From assembly GCF_904066215.1 (NCBI RefSeq), contig NZ_LR880474.1:1736001-1800000 (forward strand): DNA of 64,000 bases, given 5' to 3'. The notes under the pieces are model-generated. The model saw only the letters and a program-made list of their open reading frames with translations, did not search any database and was not told where the DNA came from. Shown in pieces: positions 50,086-59,256 of this stretch; the first letter of the stretch is position 1, and each line of letters begins with the position of its first letter. This DNA is from Microbacterium sp. Nx66 (GTDB taxonomy: Bacteria > Actinomycetota > Actinomycetes > Actinomycetales > Microbacteriaceae). The translations under genes and the position numbers were made by a program.

Positions 50086-53046
50086 CTAGTCGTCGAAGAG
50101 ACCGCGGATGTCGTCGGCGGTGAGCGCCTGGGCGAAGAGCGCGTCGTCGTCGAGCACGGCCGTGAACAGCCGCGCCTTGCGGCGTTGCAGCGCGAGGACC
50201 TTCTCCTCGATCGTGCCGGTCGCGATCATGCGGTACACGAACACCTGGCTGCGCTGGCCGATGCGGTGCGTGCGGTCGACGGCCTGCGCCTCGGCGGCGG
50301 GGTTCCACCACGGGTCGAGGAGGAAGACGTAGTCGGCCTCGGTCAGGGTGAGTCCGAATCCGCCGGCCTTCAGGCTGATGAGGAAGACGGGCTGCTCCCC
50401 CTCCGCGAAGTCCGTGACCACCCGCTCGCGATGCCGCGTCGAGCCGTCGAGGTGCGCGTACGGGATGCCGGCGGCGTCCAGACGCGCGGCCGCCATGTCG
50501 AGGAAGGACGTGAACTGGCTGAACACGAGCGCGCGGTGCCCCTCCGCCTGCAGCTCGACGATCCGTTCCAGGAGCTCGTCGAGCTTGCGGGAGCCGAGGC
50601 GCGCATCGGCCGGGTCGATCAGCGCCGGAGCGAGGCTCAGCATGCGCAGCAGAGTCAGCGACCGGAACACGATGAAGCGGTTCCGATCGAGATCCTCCAG
50701 CAGGCCGAGCACCTTCTGCCGCTCGCGTTGCAGCACCGTCTCGTAGAGCTCGCGATGCCCCGCGCTCAGCTCGACCTCCAGCACCTGCTCCTGCTTCGGC
50801 GGAAGATCGGGGGCGACGAGCTCCTTGGTGCGGCGGAGCACGAGGGGACGGATGCGCCGTCGAAGCTGCGCGAGGCGGCGCTGCCGGTAGGGTCCGCCCT
50901 CCGCGTTCTCCGGGACCTTCCCCTGCTCGATCGGCTGGATGTAGTGCTCGCGGAACTTCCGCGCCGAGGCGAACAGGCCGGGCGCCGTGAGCTTCAGCAG
51001 CGCCCAGAGCTCCTCCAGGCTGTTCTCCAGCGGCGTGCCCGTGACCGCGATGGTGACGTCGGCTGGGAAGCGGGCGACGGCACGGTGCAGCTTCGTCGCC
51101 GGATTCTTCACGAACTGGGCCTCGTCGAGGAACAATCCGGCCCAGGTGACGCCTGCGAACCCCTCTTCATCGAGCCGGGCGACGGCGTAGGTCGTCAGCA
51201 CGACGTCGGCCTCGCGAGCCGCGACACTCGCCGACGGTCCGGCCGTGGAGTCCCGGGTGACCACGCGGAGGCCGGGAGCGAATCGCGCGGCTTCGGTGCG
51301 CCACGTGGCCAGCACGGACGTCGGGACCACGACGAGGAAGGGGCGCTCCTCCCCCGCCGCCCTGGCATGCAGGATGAGCGCGAGCAACTGGACGGTCTTC
51401 CCGAGCCCCATGTCATCGGCGAGGATGCCGCCGAGGCGGTGCGTCCAGAGGAACGCGAGCCAGTCGAGGCCCTCCTTCTGGTACGGCCGAAGGTGTGCGG
51501 TGAGCCCCGGCGGGATCGGCACCGACGGCACCGCAGTGGCGCTGCGCAGTCCCTCGGCCGTGGCGCGCCAGCTCACCGCGGGAAGGGCTTCGTCCGCCAG
51601 ATCCTCGAACTCCTCCCACAGATCCGTCTGATGACGACTGATCCGTGGGCCCGTCTCCCACTCGTCGAGGTCTCCGGCCTCGTCGAGCAGGTCACGCAGA
51701 CGGTCGAGCGCCGGGTGGTTCAGGGAGAAGTAGCTGCCGTCGACGAGCAGGAGCTTCCGTCTCCCCGCGCTCAGGGCGGTGAAGAGCGGCTCGAACGGGA
51801 TGCTCCGACCGTCGATGCGGACGATGACGCCGAGGTCGAACCAGTCCGGGTCGGTGCTCTCCACGGTCGAGACCGTGATCTCCGGCTCCCCGGCGAGCTC
51901 GCGATACGTCTTGCGGCGGCCCGACACCTCCACCTCGACGCCCTCCGCCTCCACGGCGGGGACGACGCGGGTCATGAACTCCGCGGCTTCCACGTCGTGG
52001 AACGCGCCCGCGGGGGCGAACGCGACACCGTGCTCCTGCCAGACGTTCCGGATCCGCTCCGTCACCCCGGCCTCGGCCTCCGGATCGCGCACGGCCTCCG
52101 GACCCGGCGTGAACGGCACCCGCCCGAAGCCGCGATAGTCCCACTCGACGGCGTACTCCACGGTGTCGCCGCGACGGAACGCCACCCGCAGCACGGCACG
52201 GGGCGGCGGGAGGTCCGGCAGCGAGACGCGGCCGACCGCGCGGACGGAGAGGCGACGCGCGAGGAGCGGATAGGCGTCCTGGAGGAAGGCCGCCTCCTCC
52301 GCTGCGGGGACGACGAGCATCCCGGCCCGGAGCAGCGACGGCGCGGGCCCCGCGAGCGGAAGCTCCGCGAGCGTCACCTGCAGGCGCGACCCGCTCTGCG
52401 CGACCTCGTACACGCCGGAGCGCCCGAGGGCGCGGATGCTGCCCGGCAGCGTCTCGCGCCCGTCCAGGGTCACGACCGGACGGACGACGAGGCCGCCGTC
52501 GTCGTCACGGGACACGGTCGCCGCCAGTTCTGCGCTGTCAGCGAGGACGAGCGTCGTCGACCGCTGGGCCGCCACGAGCGGGATGCCAAGGTCGGTCGCC
52601 GACCGCAGATGCCCCCAGAGGAGCCGCGACTCGATCAGGTCGGCGACGAGCCAGTCCCCCGCCGTGCCGGAGAGCAGCGCGTCGCGCGCGATGCTCAGCA
52701 GATCGGCGAACCACCGCGACTGCTCCCGACCGTACTGGTCCGGCGCGCGGCGGACCGCGTCCCAGGTGGCGGAGCCGAGCACCCAGGACCCCGTCGCCGC
52801 GCTCCGCTCCAGCGGACGGATGCCGAGGAGGATCTCTCCGGTCGCCTTCGCGACATCACGCGGAGTCGCGGTGCGCTGCGGCCGGGACGCCCACGGATTC
52901 GCTCCTCGGGCGTCGCGGACGCGCAGCTCGAACCCGAGGGCCAGCGGGGTCGTCGCCGCCGGAGCGGCGCCGCCCTCGAACAGCGCGCGCCAGTCCCGCG
53001 CCCCGTCTCCCGGGGCACCCGAGGCGGAGACGGGCGGGCGGATCAT
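50086..53046 (-). CDS. SNF2-family DEAD/DEAH-type helicase
   Basis: 986 residues. An N-terminal region of about 500 residues includes an SNF2-associated bacterial domain. The ATPase core starts at LTAHLRPYQKEGLDWL. Motif I is DDMGLGKTVQ (about 540), motif Ia is VVPTSVLATW, motif II is LFLDEAQFVKNP (DEAQ, about 637), motif III is AVTGTPLENS, motif V is LKAGGFGLTLTEADYV, and motif VI is VDRTHRIGQRSQV (about 920). It is expected to move along duplex DNA and remodel protein-DNA complexes. No zinc SWIM finger is seen after the ATG at 53046, although some relatives have one. Confidence 0.92.
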   Translation of the reverse strand: MIRPPVSASGAPGDGARDWRALFEGGAAPAATTPLALGFELRVRDARGANPWASRPQRTATPRDVAKATGEILLGIRPLERSAATGSWVLGSATWDAVRRAPDQYGREQSRWFADLLSIARDALLSGTAGDWLVADLIESRLLWGHLRSATDLGIPLVAAQRSTTLVLADSAELAATVSRDDDGGLVVRPVVTLDGRETLPGSIRALGRSGVYEVAQSGSRLQVTLAELPLAGPAPSLLRAGMLVVPAAEEAAFLQDAYPLLARRLSVRAVGRVSLPDLPPPRAVLRVAFRRGDTVEYAVEWDYRGFGRVPFTPGPEAVRDPEAEAGVTERIRNVWQEHGVAFAPAGAFHDVEAAEFMTRVVPAVEAEGVEVEVSGRRKTYRELAGEPEITVSTVESTDPDWFDLGVIVRIDGRSIPFEPLFTALSAGRRKLLLVDGSYFSLNHPALDRLRDLLDEAGDLDEWETGPRISRHQTDLWEEFEDLADEALPAVSWRATAEGLRSATAVPSVPIPPGLTAHLRPYQKEGLDWLAFLWTHRLGGILADDMGLGKTVQLLALILHARAAGEERPFLVVVPTSVLATWRTEAARFAPGLRVVTRDSTAGPSASVAAREADVVLTTYAVARLDEEGFAGVTWAGLFLDEAQFVKNPATKLHRAVARFPADVTIAVTGTPLENSLEELWALLKLTAPGLFASARKFREHYIQPIEQGKVPENAEGGPYRQRRLAQLRRRIRPLVLRRTKELVAPDLPPKQEQVLEVELSAGHRELYETVLQRERQKVLGLLEDLDRNRFIVFRSLTLLRMLSLAPALIDPADARLGSRKLDELLERIVELQAEGHRALVFSQFTSFLDMAAARLDAAGIPYAHLDGSTRHRERVVTDFAEGEQPVFLISLKAGGFGLTLTEADYVFLLDPWWNPAAEAQAVDRTHRIGQRSQVFVYRMIATGTIEEKVLALQRRKARLFTAVLDDDALFAQALTADDIRGLFDD

Positions 53047-53089
53047 GGGATGATCCTGCCCGCCATCGCCGACACCGCCGCTGCGGCGC

Positions 53090-53500
53090 TCAGGCCGAGC
53101 GGGCGACGCGGGCGAGCACGCCGTGCACGAACGCGCCCGACTCATCGGTGGAGAACTCCTTCGCGAGCTCCACCGCCTCGTCGATCGCGACCGCGGTCGG
53201 CACCTCGTCGTTGTAGAGGATCTCCCACGCGCCGATGCGCAGCAGGGCGCGGTCGACGGCGGGCATCCGCTCGAGCTTCCAGTCACGGCTGTGCGTCGTG
53301 ATCTGCTCATCGATCTCGTCGCGCTGGTCGATGATGCCGTCGACGATCTCGCGGGCGTACAGCCACGACGCCTCGCGCGCGGGCTCGTTCGCGGCACGCT
53401 TCGCCTCGGCGGCGAGGGCCACCGCGACGTCGTCGCCGCGGACGTCGGCGGAGAACAGGATGTCGAGCGCGCGCTTGCGCGCCTTCGTGCGGGCGCTCAC
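53090..53500 (-). CDS. nusB: Transcription antitermination factor NusB
   Basis: 136 residues. NusB binds boxA RNA with NusE (S10) for rRNA antitermination. An all-helical protein with RKRALDILFSADVRG at the N terminus, LERMPAVDRALLRIGAWEIL in the centre, and AIDEAVELAKEFSTDESGAFVHGVL near the end, the family's best conserved part. GTG start at 53500, three bases after the efp stop. Confidence 0.97.
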   Translation of the reverse strand: MSARTKARKRALDILFSADVRGDDVAVALAAEAKRAANEPAREASWLYAREIVDGIIDQRDEIDEQITTHSRDWKLERMPAVDRALLRIGAWEILYNDEVPTAVAIDEAVELAKEFSTDESGAFVHGVLARVARSA

Positions 53501-53503
53501 GCC

Positions 53504-54064
53504 TTACTTCTCGCGGCCGAGGTACTCGCCCGTGCGGGTGTCGACCTTGACCTTGGTGCCGGTCTCCAGGAACAGCGGGACCTGGATCTCGTAGCCGGTC
53601 TCGAGCGTCGCGGGCTTGGTGCCGGCGGACGAGCGGTCGCCCTGCAGGCCGGGCTCGGTGTAGGTCACCTCGAGGATGACCGACGCCGGGAGGTCGATGT
53701 AGAGGGGGTTGCCGTTGTTGAGGGCGATGGTGACCTGCTGGTTCTCGAGCAGGAAGTTCTTCGCGTCGCCGACCGTGGCGGCCGGCAGCGTGATCTGGTC
53801 GAAGTCGGTCTGGTCCATGAACACGAACCCGTCACCGTCGGTGTAGAGGTAGGTGTAGTCGCGACGGTCGACGTTCTCGATGTCGATCTTCGCACCGGCG
53901 TTGTACGTGCGGTCCACGGTCTTGCCCGAGACGACGTTCTTCAGCTTCGTGCGGACGAACGCGCCGCCCTTGCCGGGCTTGACGTGCTGGAACTCGATGA
54001 CGCTCCAGAGCTGCCCGTCGATGCTGAGGACGACGCCGTTCTTGATGTCTGCGGTGGATGCCAT
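53504..54064 (-). CDS. efp: Elongation factor P
   Basis: 186 residues. It relieves ribosome stalling at polyproline. The KOW-like domain I contains the tip loop [12 protein letters not shown] with Lys at residue 32. Domain II contains [10 protein letters not shown], and domain III ends with [12 protein letters not shown], the EF-P signature. No EpmA-type modification gene is present, so how K32 is modified, if at all, is open. ATG at 54064. Confidence 0.98.
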   Translation of the reverse strand: MASTADIKNGVVLSIDGQLWSVIEFQHVKPGKGGAFVRTKLKNVVSGKTVDRTYNAGAKIDIENVDRRDYTYLYTDGDGFVFMDQTDFDQITLPAATVGDAKNFLLENQQVTIALNNGNPLYIDLPASVILEVTYTEPGLQGDRSSAGTKPATLETGYEIQVPLFLETGTKVKVDTRTGEYLGREK

Positions 54065-54240
54065 GTGCGAGGAGTTCCGTTCCTGAGTCCGTGGGGGCCG
54101 GGGTCGGCCGACAGTCGATTCTACGGGATGCCCGGCGCCAGCCGCCGCGTGGGCACGATAGACGCTCCTGGGTGCGAGGGGAAGCCCCGTGACGACGACG
54201 ACCGCCCCCGGCAGCCTGGAGCGGGACAGGAGGAATCGAC

Positions 54241-54579
54241 ATGAGTGAGAACGACCGCGACCGCGACCCGACCAGGATGGCGAATCAGCCGGCACTGCGG
54301 ACGTCGTCCGGGGCGGTGTGGCTCATCGTCGCCGCGATCTTCACCGCGGTCAGCCTCGTGCCCCTGATCGGGATCGTCCGCAGCGGCGGGGCGGCGGGAA
54401 CGGTCGGCCTCATCACGGCGATCGTCCTGGTGCTGGGCCTGGTGGCGATGGTGGTCATCCGCCTCACCGTGGCGCCTGTGCGTCCTCGGCTCCGTGCGCT
54501 CGCCGGCTGCTTCCTCGCCATGGCTCTGCTGACGCTCGTGGGCATCACCGTCTGCGTCCTGCTCGTCGGCCTACCCTGA
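54241..54579 (+). CDS. Small membrane protein, three hydrophobic segments
   Basis: 112 residues with three helices at about 25-46, 54-74 and 88-110 and an acidic N-terminal tail. GGACAGGAGGAATCGAC before the ATG is an excellent ribosome site, which supports a real gene despite its short length. It is the only plus-strand gene in the right half of the window, convergent with aroQ. No family recognised. In related genomes a peptidase gene (pepQ-like) often lies at this spot; it is absent here. Confidence 0.75.
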   Translation: MSENDRDRDPTRMANQPALRTSSGAVWLIVAAIFTAVSLVPLIGIVRSGGAAGTVGLITAIVLVLGLVAMVVIRLTVAPVRPRLRALAGCFLAMALLTLVGITVCVLLVGLP

Positions 54580-54589
54580 TCCCGCCTGG

Positions 54590-55030
54590 TCAGAGGTGCG
54601 CGACGAGCTCCCGCACGGCCTCCGGGTAGCCGTCGACGCCGTGTCCGACGACACGGACCGCGGCGACGTCGTGCAGGTACGAGTGGTGACGGAACTCCTC
54701 GCGGGCGTACACGTCGGAGATGTGCACCTCGGCGAAGGGCAACGCGACGCCGGTGAGCGCGTCGCGCAGGGCCACCGACGTATGGGTGAGGCCGCCCGGG
54801 TTGATGACGATGCCCGCGCAGTCCGCCCGCGCGTCGTGGATCGCGTCGATGAGCACGCCCTCGTGGTTGCTCTGCAGCGCCCGTACCTCGAACCCGAACG
54901 CCGCGGCGGCCTGGGCGGTGATCCGCTCGACGTCGGCGAGGGTCGCCGTGCCGTACACCTCGGGTTCGCGAGTGCCGAGGAGGTTCAGGTTGGGGCCGTT
55001 GACGAGCAGCAGCCGACGCGGAGCGGTCAT
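54590..55030 (-). CDS. aroQ: 3-dehydroquinate dehydratase, type II
   Basis: 146 residues, dodecameric type II fold. It dehydrates 3-dehydroquinate in the shikimate pathway. Catalytic Tyr and lid: LNLLGTREPEVYG. QSNHEGVLIDAI carries Asn and Glu, GIVINPGGLTHTSVAL is the substrate site, and EVHISDVYAREEFRHHS carries the catalytic His and Arg. ATG at 55030 overlaps the GNAT gene stop as ATGA. Confidence 0.97.
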   Translation of the reverse strand: MTAPRRLLLVNGPNLNLLGTREPEVYGTATLADVERITAQAAAAFGFEVRALQSNHEGVLIDAIHDARADCAGIVINPGGLTHTSVALRDALTGVALPFAEVHISDVYAREEFRHHSYLHDVAAVRVVGHGVDGYPEAVRELVAHL

Positions 55031-55551
55031 GCGGGCACGCTCCCCGTGTCGGCCAGTTCGCGGCGCATGACCCACTCCCGACCGAAACCCGAGGTCTCGA
55101 TCTCGCCGGTAGGGACGAAGCCGGCTCGACGGTAGACGGCCTGCGCCCGGGAGTTGTCCACGTGCACCTCGAGCACGAGCGCACGCAGCCCACGATCACG
55201 TGCCCAGGCGGCCGCGGCGTCGAGGAGCGCATCGATGACGCCCGCACCGCGGTGCGCATCCGCCACGTAGACCCCCACGACCAGGCCGGCGTCATGCTGC
55301 TCGCGATGCGGGAGCAGCGTGATCGTCCCGGTCCAGGTGCCGTCGTCGGCGATCGCGACGAACTGCGCCGCGGCCGCGTCACCCGAGGCGTTCGCCGCGC
55401 GCTCCTGCCAGAAGCGGTCGGGCTGTGCGGCGGCGTGCTCGACGGTGTCGAGGAAGGCCATCGGCGCGGCGGGGTCGGCGAGGGCCTGCAGCCGCAGCGC
55501 CTTCACCTCCCGCCAGTCCTCCGGCGTGATGCGCCGGACGGCGATGCTCAT
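55027..55551 (-). CDS. GNAT-family N-acetyltransferase embedded in the aro cluster
   Basis: 174 residues. VRRITPEDWREVKALRLQAL at the N terminus, acetyl-CoA site GVYVADAHRGAGVIDALLDAA, and the C-terminal VDNSRAQAVYRRAGFVPTGE all match GNAT enzymes. Four-base ATGA overlaps at both ends, with aroB and aroQ, show that it is translated with the shikimate genes, though no shikimate step needs acetylation. Substrate unknown. Confidence 0.85.
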   Translation of the reverse strand: MSIAVRRITPEDWREVKALRLQALADPAAPMAFLDTVEHAAAQPDRFWQERAANASGDAAAAQFVAIADDGTWTGTITLLPHREQHDAGLVVGVYVADAHRGAGVIDALLDAAAAWARDRGLRALVLEVHVDNSRAQAVYRRAGFVPTGEIETSGFGREWVMRRELADTGSVPA

Positions 55552-56636
55552 GCGCCGATCTCCTGATACGCGGCGAAGAGCAGCGACTCGTCCGGCGCCT
55601 GGAGCACGGTGGGCTTGGCGATGTCGTCCAGCAGGATGAAGCGGAGCATGCCGCCGCGGCTCTTCTTGTCGCGCTGCATCGTGGCGAGCAGCTGCGGCCA
55701 GGCTCCGGCACGGTACGAGGTGGGCAGGCCCAGCGACTCGAGGATCGTGCGGTGGCGCTCCGCCGCGGCGTCCGAGAGGCGCCCCGCCAGCCGGGACAGC
55801 TCCGCGGCATACAGCATGCCGATCGAGATGGCCGCCCCGTGCCGCCAGCGATACCGCTCGGCATGCTCGATCGCGTGGCCGAGGGTGTGGCCGTAGTTCA
55901 GGATCTCGCGCTGTCCGGCCTCGCGGAAGTCATCCGAGACGACCTGCGCCTTCATGTCGATCGCGAGTTCGACGGACCGCCGGAACTCCTCCGTCGTGGT
56001 GTCGACCGCGCGGGCGGGATCGGCCTCGATGATGTCGAGGATCTCCGGTGCCCAGATGAAGCCGGCCTTGACGACCTCCGCGAACCCCGCGGTGGCCTCG
56101 TTCGGACTCAGGCTGCCCAGTTCGTCGAGGTCGCCGATCACCGCGCGCGGCGCCCAGAAGGCGCCCACGAGGTTCTTGCCCTCCGCGGTGTTGACGCCGG
56201 TCTTTCCGCCCACGGCGGCGTCCACGAGGCCGAGCACCGTGGTGGGCACCTGGACGATCTGGATTCCGCGCAGCCAGGTCGCCGCGACGAAGCCGGCGAG
56301 GTCGGTCACCGCTCCCCCGCCGTAGCCGACGACGGCGTCCGTGCGCGTGAAGTCCGCCTGACCCATGACCTGCCAGCAGAACGCGGCCACCTCGATGCGC
56401 TTGCCCTGCTCGGCATCCGGGATCTCGGCGAGCAGCACTTCCCGCGGGCCATCGGCGGTGTCGGCGAGGAGTCGGTCGCGGAGTTCGGCGGCGCGGGCCG
56501 CGAGAGTCGGCGGGTGCACGACGAGGATCTTGCGGACGCCCGGCGCGAGAGCCGCCGACACCTGGTCGAGGATCCCCCGTCCGATCGTGATGTCGTAGGC
56601 GTCGTTCCCGGTGACGCTGATGGTCGTCGTGCTCAT
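55548..56636 (-). CDS. aroB: 3-dehydroquinate synthase
   Basis: 362 residues. It converts DAHP to 3-dehydroquinate using NAD and zinc. The NAD region is VVGYGGGAVTDLAGFVA, with VPTTVLGLVDAAVGGKTGVN as the substrate site. The zinc ligands fall in FAEVVKAGFI (Glu) and NYGHTLGHAIEH (His), then RWRHGAAISIGM. ATG at 56636 overlaps the aroK stop as ATGA. Confidence 0.98.
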   Translation of the reverse strand: MSTTTISVTGNDAYDITIGRGILDQVSAALAPGVRKILVVHPPTLAARAAELRDRLLADTADGPREVLLAEIPDAEQGKRIEVAAFCWQVMGQADFTRTDAVVGYGGGAVTDLAGFVAATWLRGIQIVQVPTTVLGLVDAAVGGKTGVNTAEGKNLVGAFWAPRAVIGDLDELGSLSPNEATAGFAEVVKAGFIWAPEILDIIEADPARAVDTTTEEFRRSVELAIDMKAQVVSDDFREAGQREILNYGHTLGHAIEHAERYRWRHGAAISIGMLYAAELSRLAGRLSDAAAERHRTILESLGLPTSYRAGAWPQLLATMQRDKKSRGGMLRFILLDDIAKPTVLQAPDESLLFAAYQEIGA

Positions 56637-57151
56637 CGCTGTTCTCTCCTCCATGCCACGATCTCGTCCGCGATGCGCTGCATCGGACGCCGTGAGGTGT
56701 CGAACGTGGTCGACGCCACCTCGTCATACCATCCTCGCCGTTCCGCGAAGATGCGCTTCCACTTCTCGACCGGGTCCTCGCCCGCCAGCAGCGGGCGCGT
56801 CCCGCCGCGCAGTCGATCGGCCACCGCGGCCTCGCTCACGGTGAGGAAGACCACGGGGTGCGCACGCAGCAGCGCGCGCGTCTCCGGGTCAGTGACCGCG
56901 CCGCCGCCGAGGGAGATCACGCCGCCCTCGGCGATAGCCTCACGGACCGCCGTGCGCTCGAGCTCCCGGAAGTGCGCCTCGCCGTGCGTGGCGAAGATCT
57001 CCGGGATCGGGCCGTGCGCGGCGACGATGCGCTTGTCGGTGTCGATGAAGGCGACCCCCAGACGCCGCGCGACCCGTCGCCCGACACTGGTCTTGCCTGC
57101 CGCCATCGGTCCGACGAGGACCAGCGTCAGCGGCTCAGCCTCGTTCGTCAT
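56633..57151 (-). CDS. aroK: Shikimate kinase
   Basis: 172 residues. It phosphorylates shikimate with ATP. Walker A is [15 protein letters not shown] (about 11-25), the shikimate-binding acid is in FIDTDKRIV, and [15 protein letters not shown] carries the GGG loop. [10 protein letters not shown] is the lid (RPLL). ATG at 57151 overlaps the aroC stop by 17 bases. Confidence 0.97.
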   Translation of the reverse strand: MTNEAEPLTLVLVGPMAAGKTSVGRRVARRLGVAFIDTDKRIVAAHGPIPEIFATHGEAHFRELERTAVREAIAEGGVISLGGGAVTDPETRALLRAHPVVFLTVSEAAVADRLRGGTRPLLAGEDPVEKWKRIFAERRGWYDEVASTTFDTSRRPMQRIADEIVAWRREQR

Positions 57152-58364
57152 GCGCGATGAGCGCCGCCTCGGACGCGGGGGCCGTGCGCAGCTCCGCGGG
57201 GATGCCGTCGAGGTATCCCTCCAGGTTGCGGCGCGTCTCACGGATGCTGTCGCCGCCGAACTTCTCCAACACGGCGCGGGCCAGCTCGATGGCGACCATG
57301 GCCTCCGCGACGACGCCCGCCGCGGGCACGGCGCAGACGTCGGAACGCTGGTGGTGCGCGGTCGCCTGGTCGCCGGTCGCGATGTCGATCGTGCGCAGCG
57401 CGTGCGGCACGGTCGCGATCGGCTTCATGCCCGCCCGCACGCGCAGGACGGTCCCCGTGGACATGCCACCCTCGGTGCCGCCGGCGCGGTCCGTACCGCG
57501 GGCGATGCCGTCGGCGGTGGCGAAGAGCTCGTCATGGGCGGCCGAACCCCGGCGACGTGTGGTCTCGAAGCCGTCGCCGACCTCCACGCCCTTGATCGCC
57601 TGGATGCTCATGAGCGCCTGGGCCAATCGGGCGTCCAGGCGACGGTCCCAATGCACGTGGGACCCGAGGCCCGGGGGCAGGCCATAGGCGAGGACCTCGA
57701 CGATGCCGCCGAGCGTGTCGCCGTCCTTCTTGGCGTCGTCCACCTCCGCGACCATGAGTGCCGAGGTCGCGGGGTCGAAGCACCGCAGCGGGTCGGCGTC
57801 CAGCGCGTCGACGTCGTCCGGGGTCGGCAGCGCCGCGCCATCCGGCACGCGCACCGGGCCGATGGAGAGCGTGTGGCTGACGAGCCGGATGCCGAGCTCA
57901 CCGAGGAAGGAGCGGGCGACGGCACCGAGCGCCACGCGGGCCGCGGTCTCCCGGGCGCTCGCGCGCTCGAGGATCGGACGGGCCTCGTCGAAGTCGTACT
58001 TCTGCATGCCCACGAGATCAGCGTGGCCCGGACGCGGCCGGGTCAGCGGCGCGCCACGACCGCGCGAGCGGTCGGTGAGCTCCACGGGCTCCGGGTTCAT
58101 GACCTCGATCCACTTCGGCCACTCGGTGTTGCCGATGCGCAGGGCGATGGGGCTGCCCAGCGTCTTCCCGTGCCGGACACCGCCGGAGATGGTGAGCTCG
58201 TCCTGTTCGAACTTCATCCGGGAGCCGCGTCCATAGCCGAGCTTGCGGCGGGCGAGGTCGGCCTGGATGGCCTCGGACGACACCGGGACGCCGGAGGGCA
58301 GACCCTCCATGACGGCGATGAGTTCTGGGCCGTGCGATTCGCCGGCCGTGAGCACGCGGAGCAT
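57135..58364 (-). CDS. aroC: Chorismate synthase
   Basis: 409 residues. It forms chorismate from EPSP with reduced FMN. Family signatures are [62 protein letters not shown] and a C-terminal [18 protein letters not shown]. Long form typical of actinobacteria. ATG at 58364 is preferred; the open frame upstream overlaps aroE. Confidence 0.98.
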   Translation of the reverse strand: MLRVLTAGESHGPELIAVMEGLPSGVPVSSEAIQADLARRKLGYGRGSRMKFEQDELTISGGVRHGKTLGSPIALRIGNTEWPKWIEVMNPEPVELTDRSRGRGAPLTRPRPGHADLVGMQKYDFDEARPILERASARETAARVALGAVARSFLGELGIRLVSHTLSIGPVRVPDGAALPTPDDVDALDADPLRCFDPATSALMVAEVDDAKKDGDTLGGIVEVLAYGLPPGLGSHVHWDRRLDARLAQALMSIQAIKGVEVGDGFETTRRRGSAAHDELFATADGIARGTDRAGGTEGGMSTGTVLRVRAGMKPIATVPHALRTIDIATGDQATAHHQRSDVCAVPAAGVVAEAMVAIELARAVLEKFGGDSIRETRRNLEGYLDGIPAELRTAPASEAALIAHDERG

Positions 58365-58422
58365 GTGCTCTAGTCTCCCATGCGTTTCCCCCCGCGCCGT
58401 GCCGCGTTTCGTCGGGCGGCGC

Positions 58423-59256
58423 TCAGAGGGTGGCGCGCATCGCGGCGAGGACCGCGTCCTCGTCCGGCAGCGGCGAAACCGGGTCGCCGTGCAGGAAGAT
58501 CCGGATCTGCCGGACCGCCTGATGCAGCAGCATTCCGAGTCCGGAGACCGCCGGCGCTGCGCCCCATGCCGCCGCCAGGGTGGACGGCCAGGGCGCGTAG
58601 GCGGCGTCGAACAGCGTGCCGCCGGTCTCGGCCAGGCGGGCGGCACTCTCCGGCGGCAACGTTGTACCGGAGGGCAGCGTCGCCACCGTGAGGTCGACGG
58701 CGCCGTCCGCCTCGTCGAGCGATCGCGGGGTGACCACGACGCCGCGTCGCTCCCCGATCCGGACGAGCCCCGCGGCGCGTTCCGGCCGACGGGCGGCGAC
58801 CTCGATCCGCGTCGCCCCGAGGTCGGCGAGGGCGACGAGGGCCGAGGCTGCCGTCGCTCCGGCGCCCAGGATCCGTGCCGTTCCGATCTCGCGGATCCCG
58901 GCATCACCGAGGGCATCGACGATCCCGCCGACGTCGGTGTTGAATCCCGCCGGGGTCTCCGAGAGCAGGAGCGTGTTGACCGCGCCGGTCAGCTCCGCGT
59001 GGGCATCCCGGCTGGCGGCGTATCGGTAGGCCTCTTCCTTGAGTGGCATCGTCAGGGACAGGCCGCGCCAGGTGTCGTCGAGCGCCTCGACCGCGTCCGC
59101 GAAGCCCTCCGCGCCGACCTGGCGGCGCCCGTACTCCCAGTCCAGCCCGAGCACCGCGTAGGCCGCAGCGTGCAGCTCCGGCGAACGGGAGTGCCCGATC
59201 GGGTCGCCCCAGACCGCCAGCCGTCTCCGGTTCACCGCGTCAGCCACACGCGTCAC
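58423..59256 (-). CDS. aroE: Shikimate dehydrogenase
   Basis: 277 residues. It reduces 3-dehydroshikimate with [23 protein letters not shown] is the substrate-binding segment, [11 protein letters not shown] carries the catalytic lysine, GAVNTLLL and [12 protein letters not shown] carry Asn and Asp, and [19 protein letters not shown] is the nucleotide loop. GTG at 59256 overlaps the mltG stop as GTGA; a slightly later GTG is possible. Confidence 0.93.
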   Translation of the reverse strand: MTRVADAVNRRRLAVWGDPIGHSRSPELHAAAYAVLGLDWEYGRRQVGAEGFADAVEALDDTWRGLSLTMPLKEEAYRYAASRDAHAELTGAVNTLLLSETPAGFNTDVGGIVDALGDAGIREIGTARILGAGATAASALVALADLGATRIEVAARRPERAAGLVRIGERRGVVVTPRSLDEADGAVDLTVATLPSGTTLPPESAARLAETGGTLFDAAYAPWPSTLAAAWGAAPAVSGLGMLLHQAVRQIRIFLHGDPVSPLPDEDAVLAAMRATL

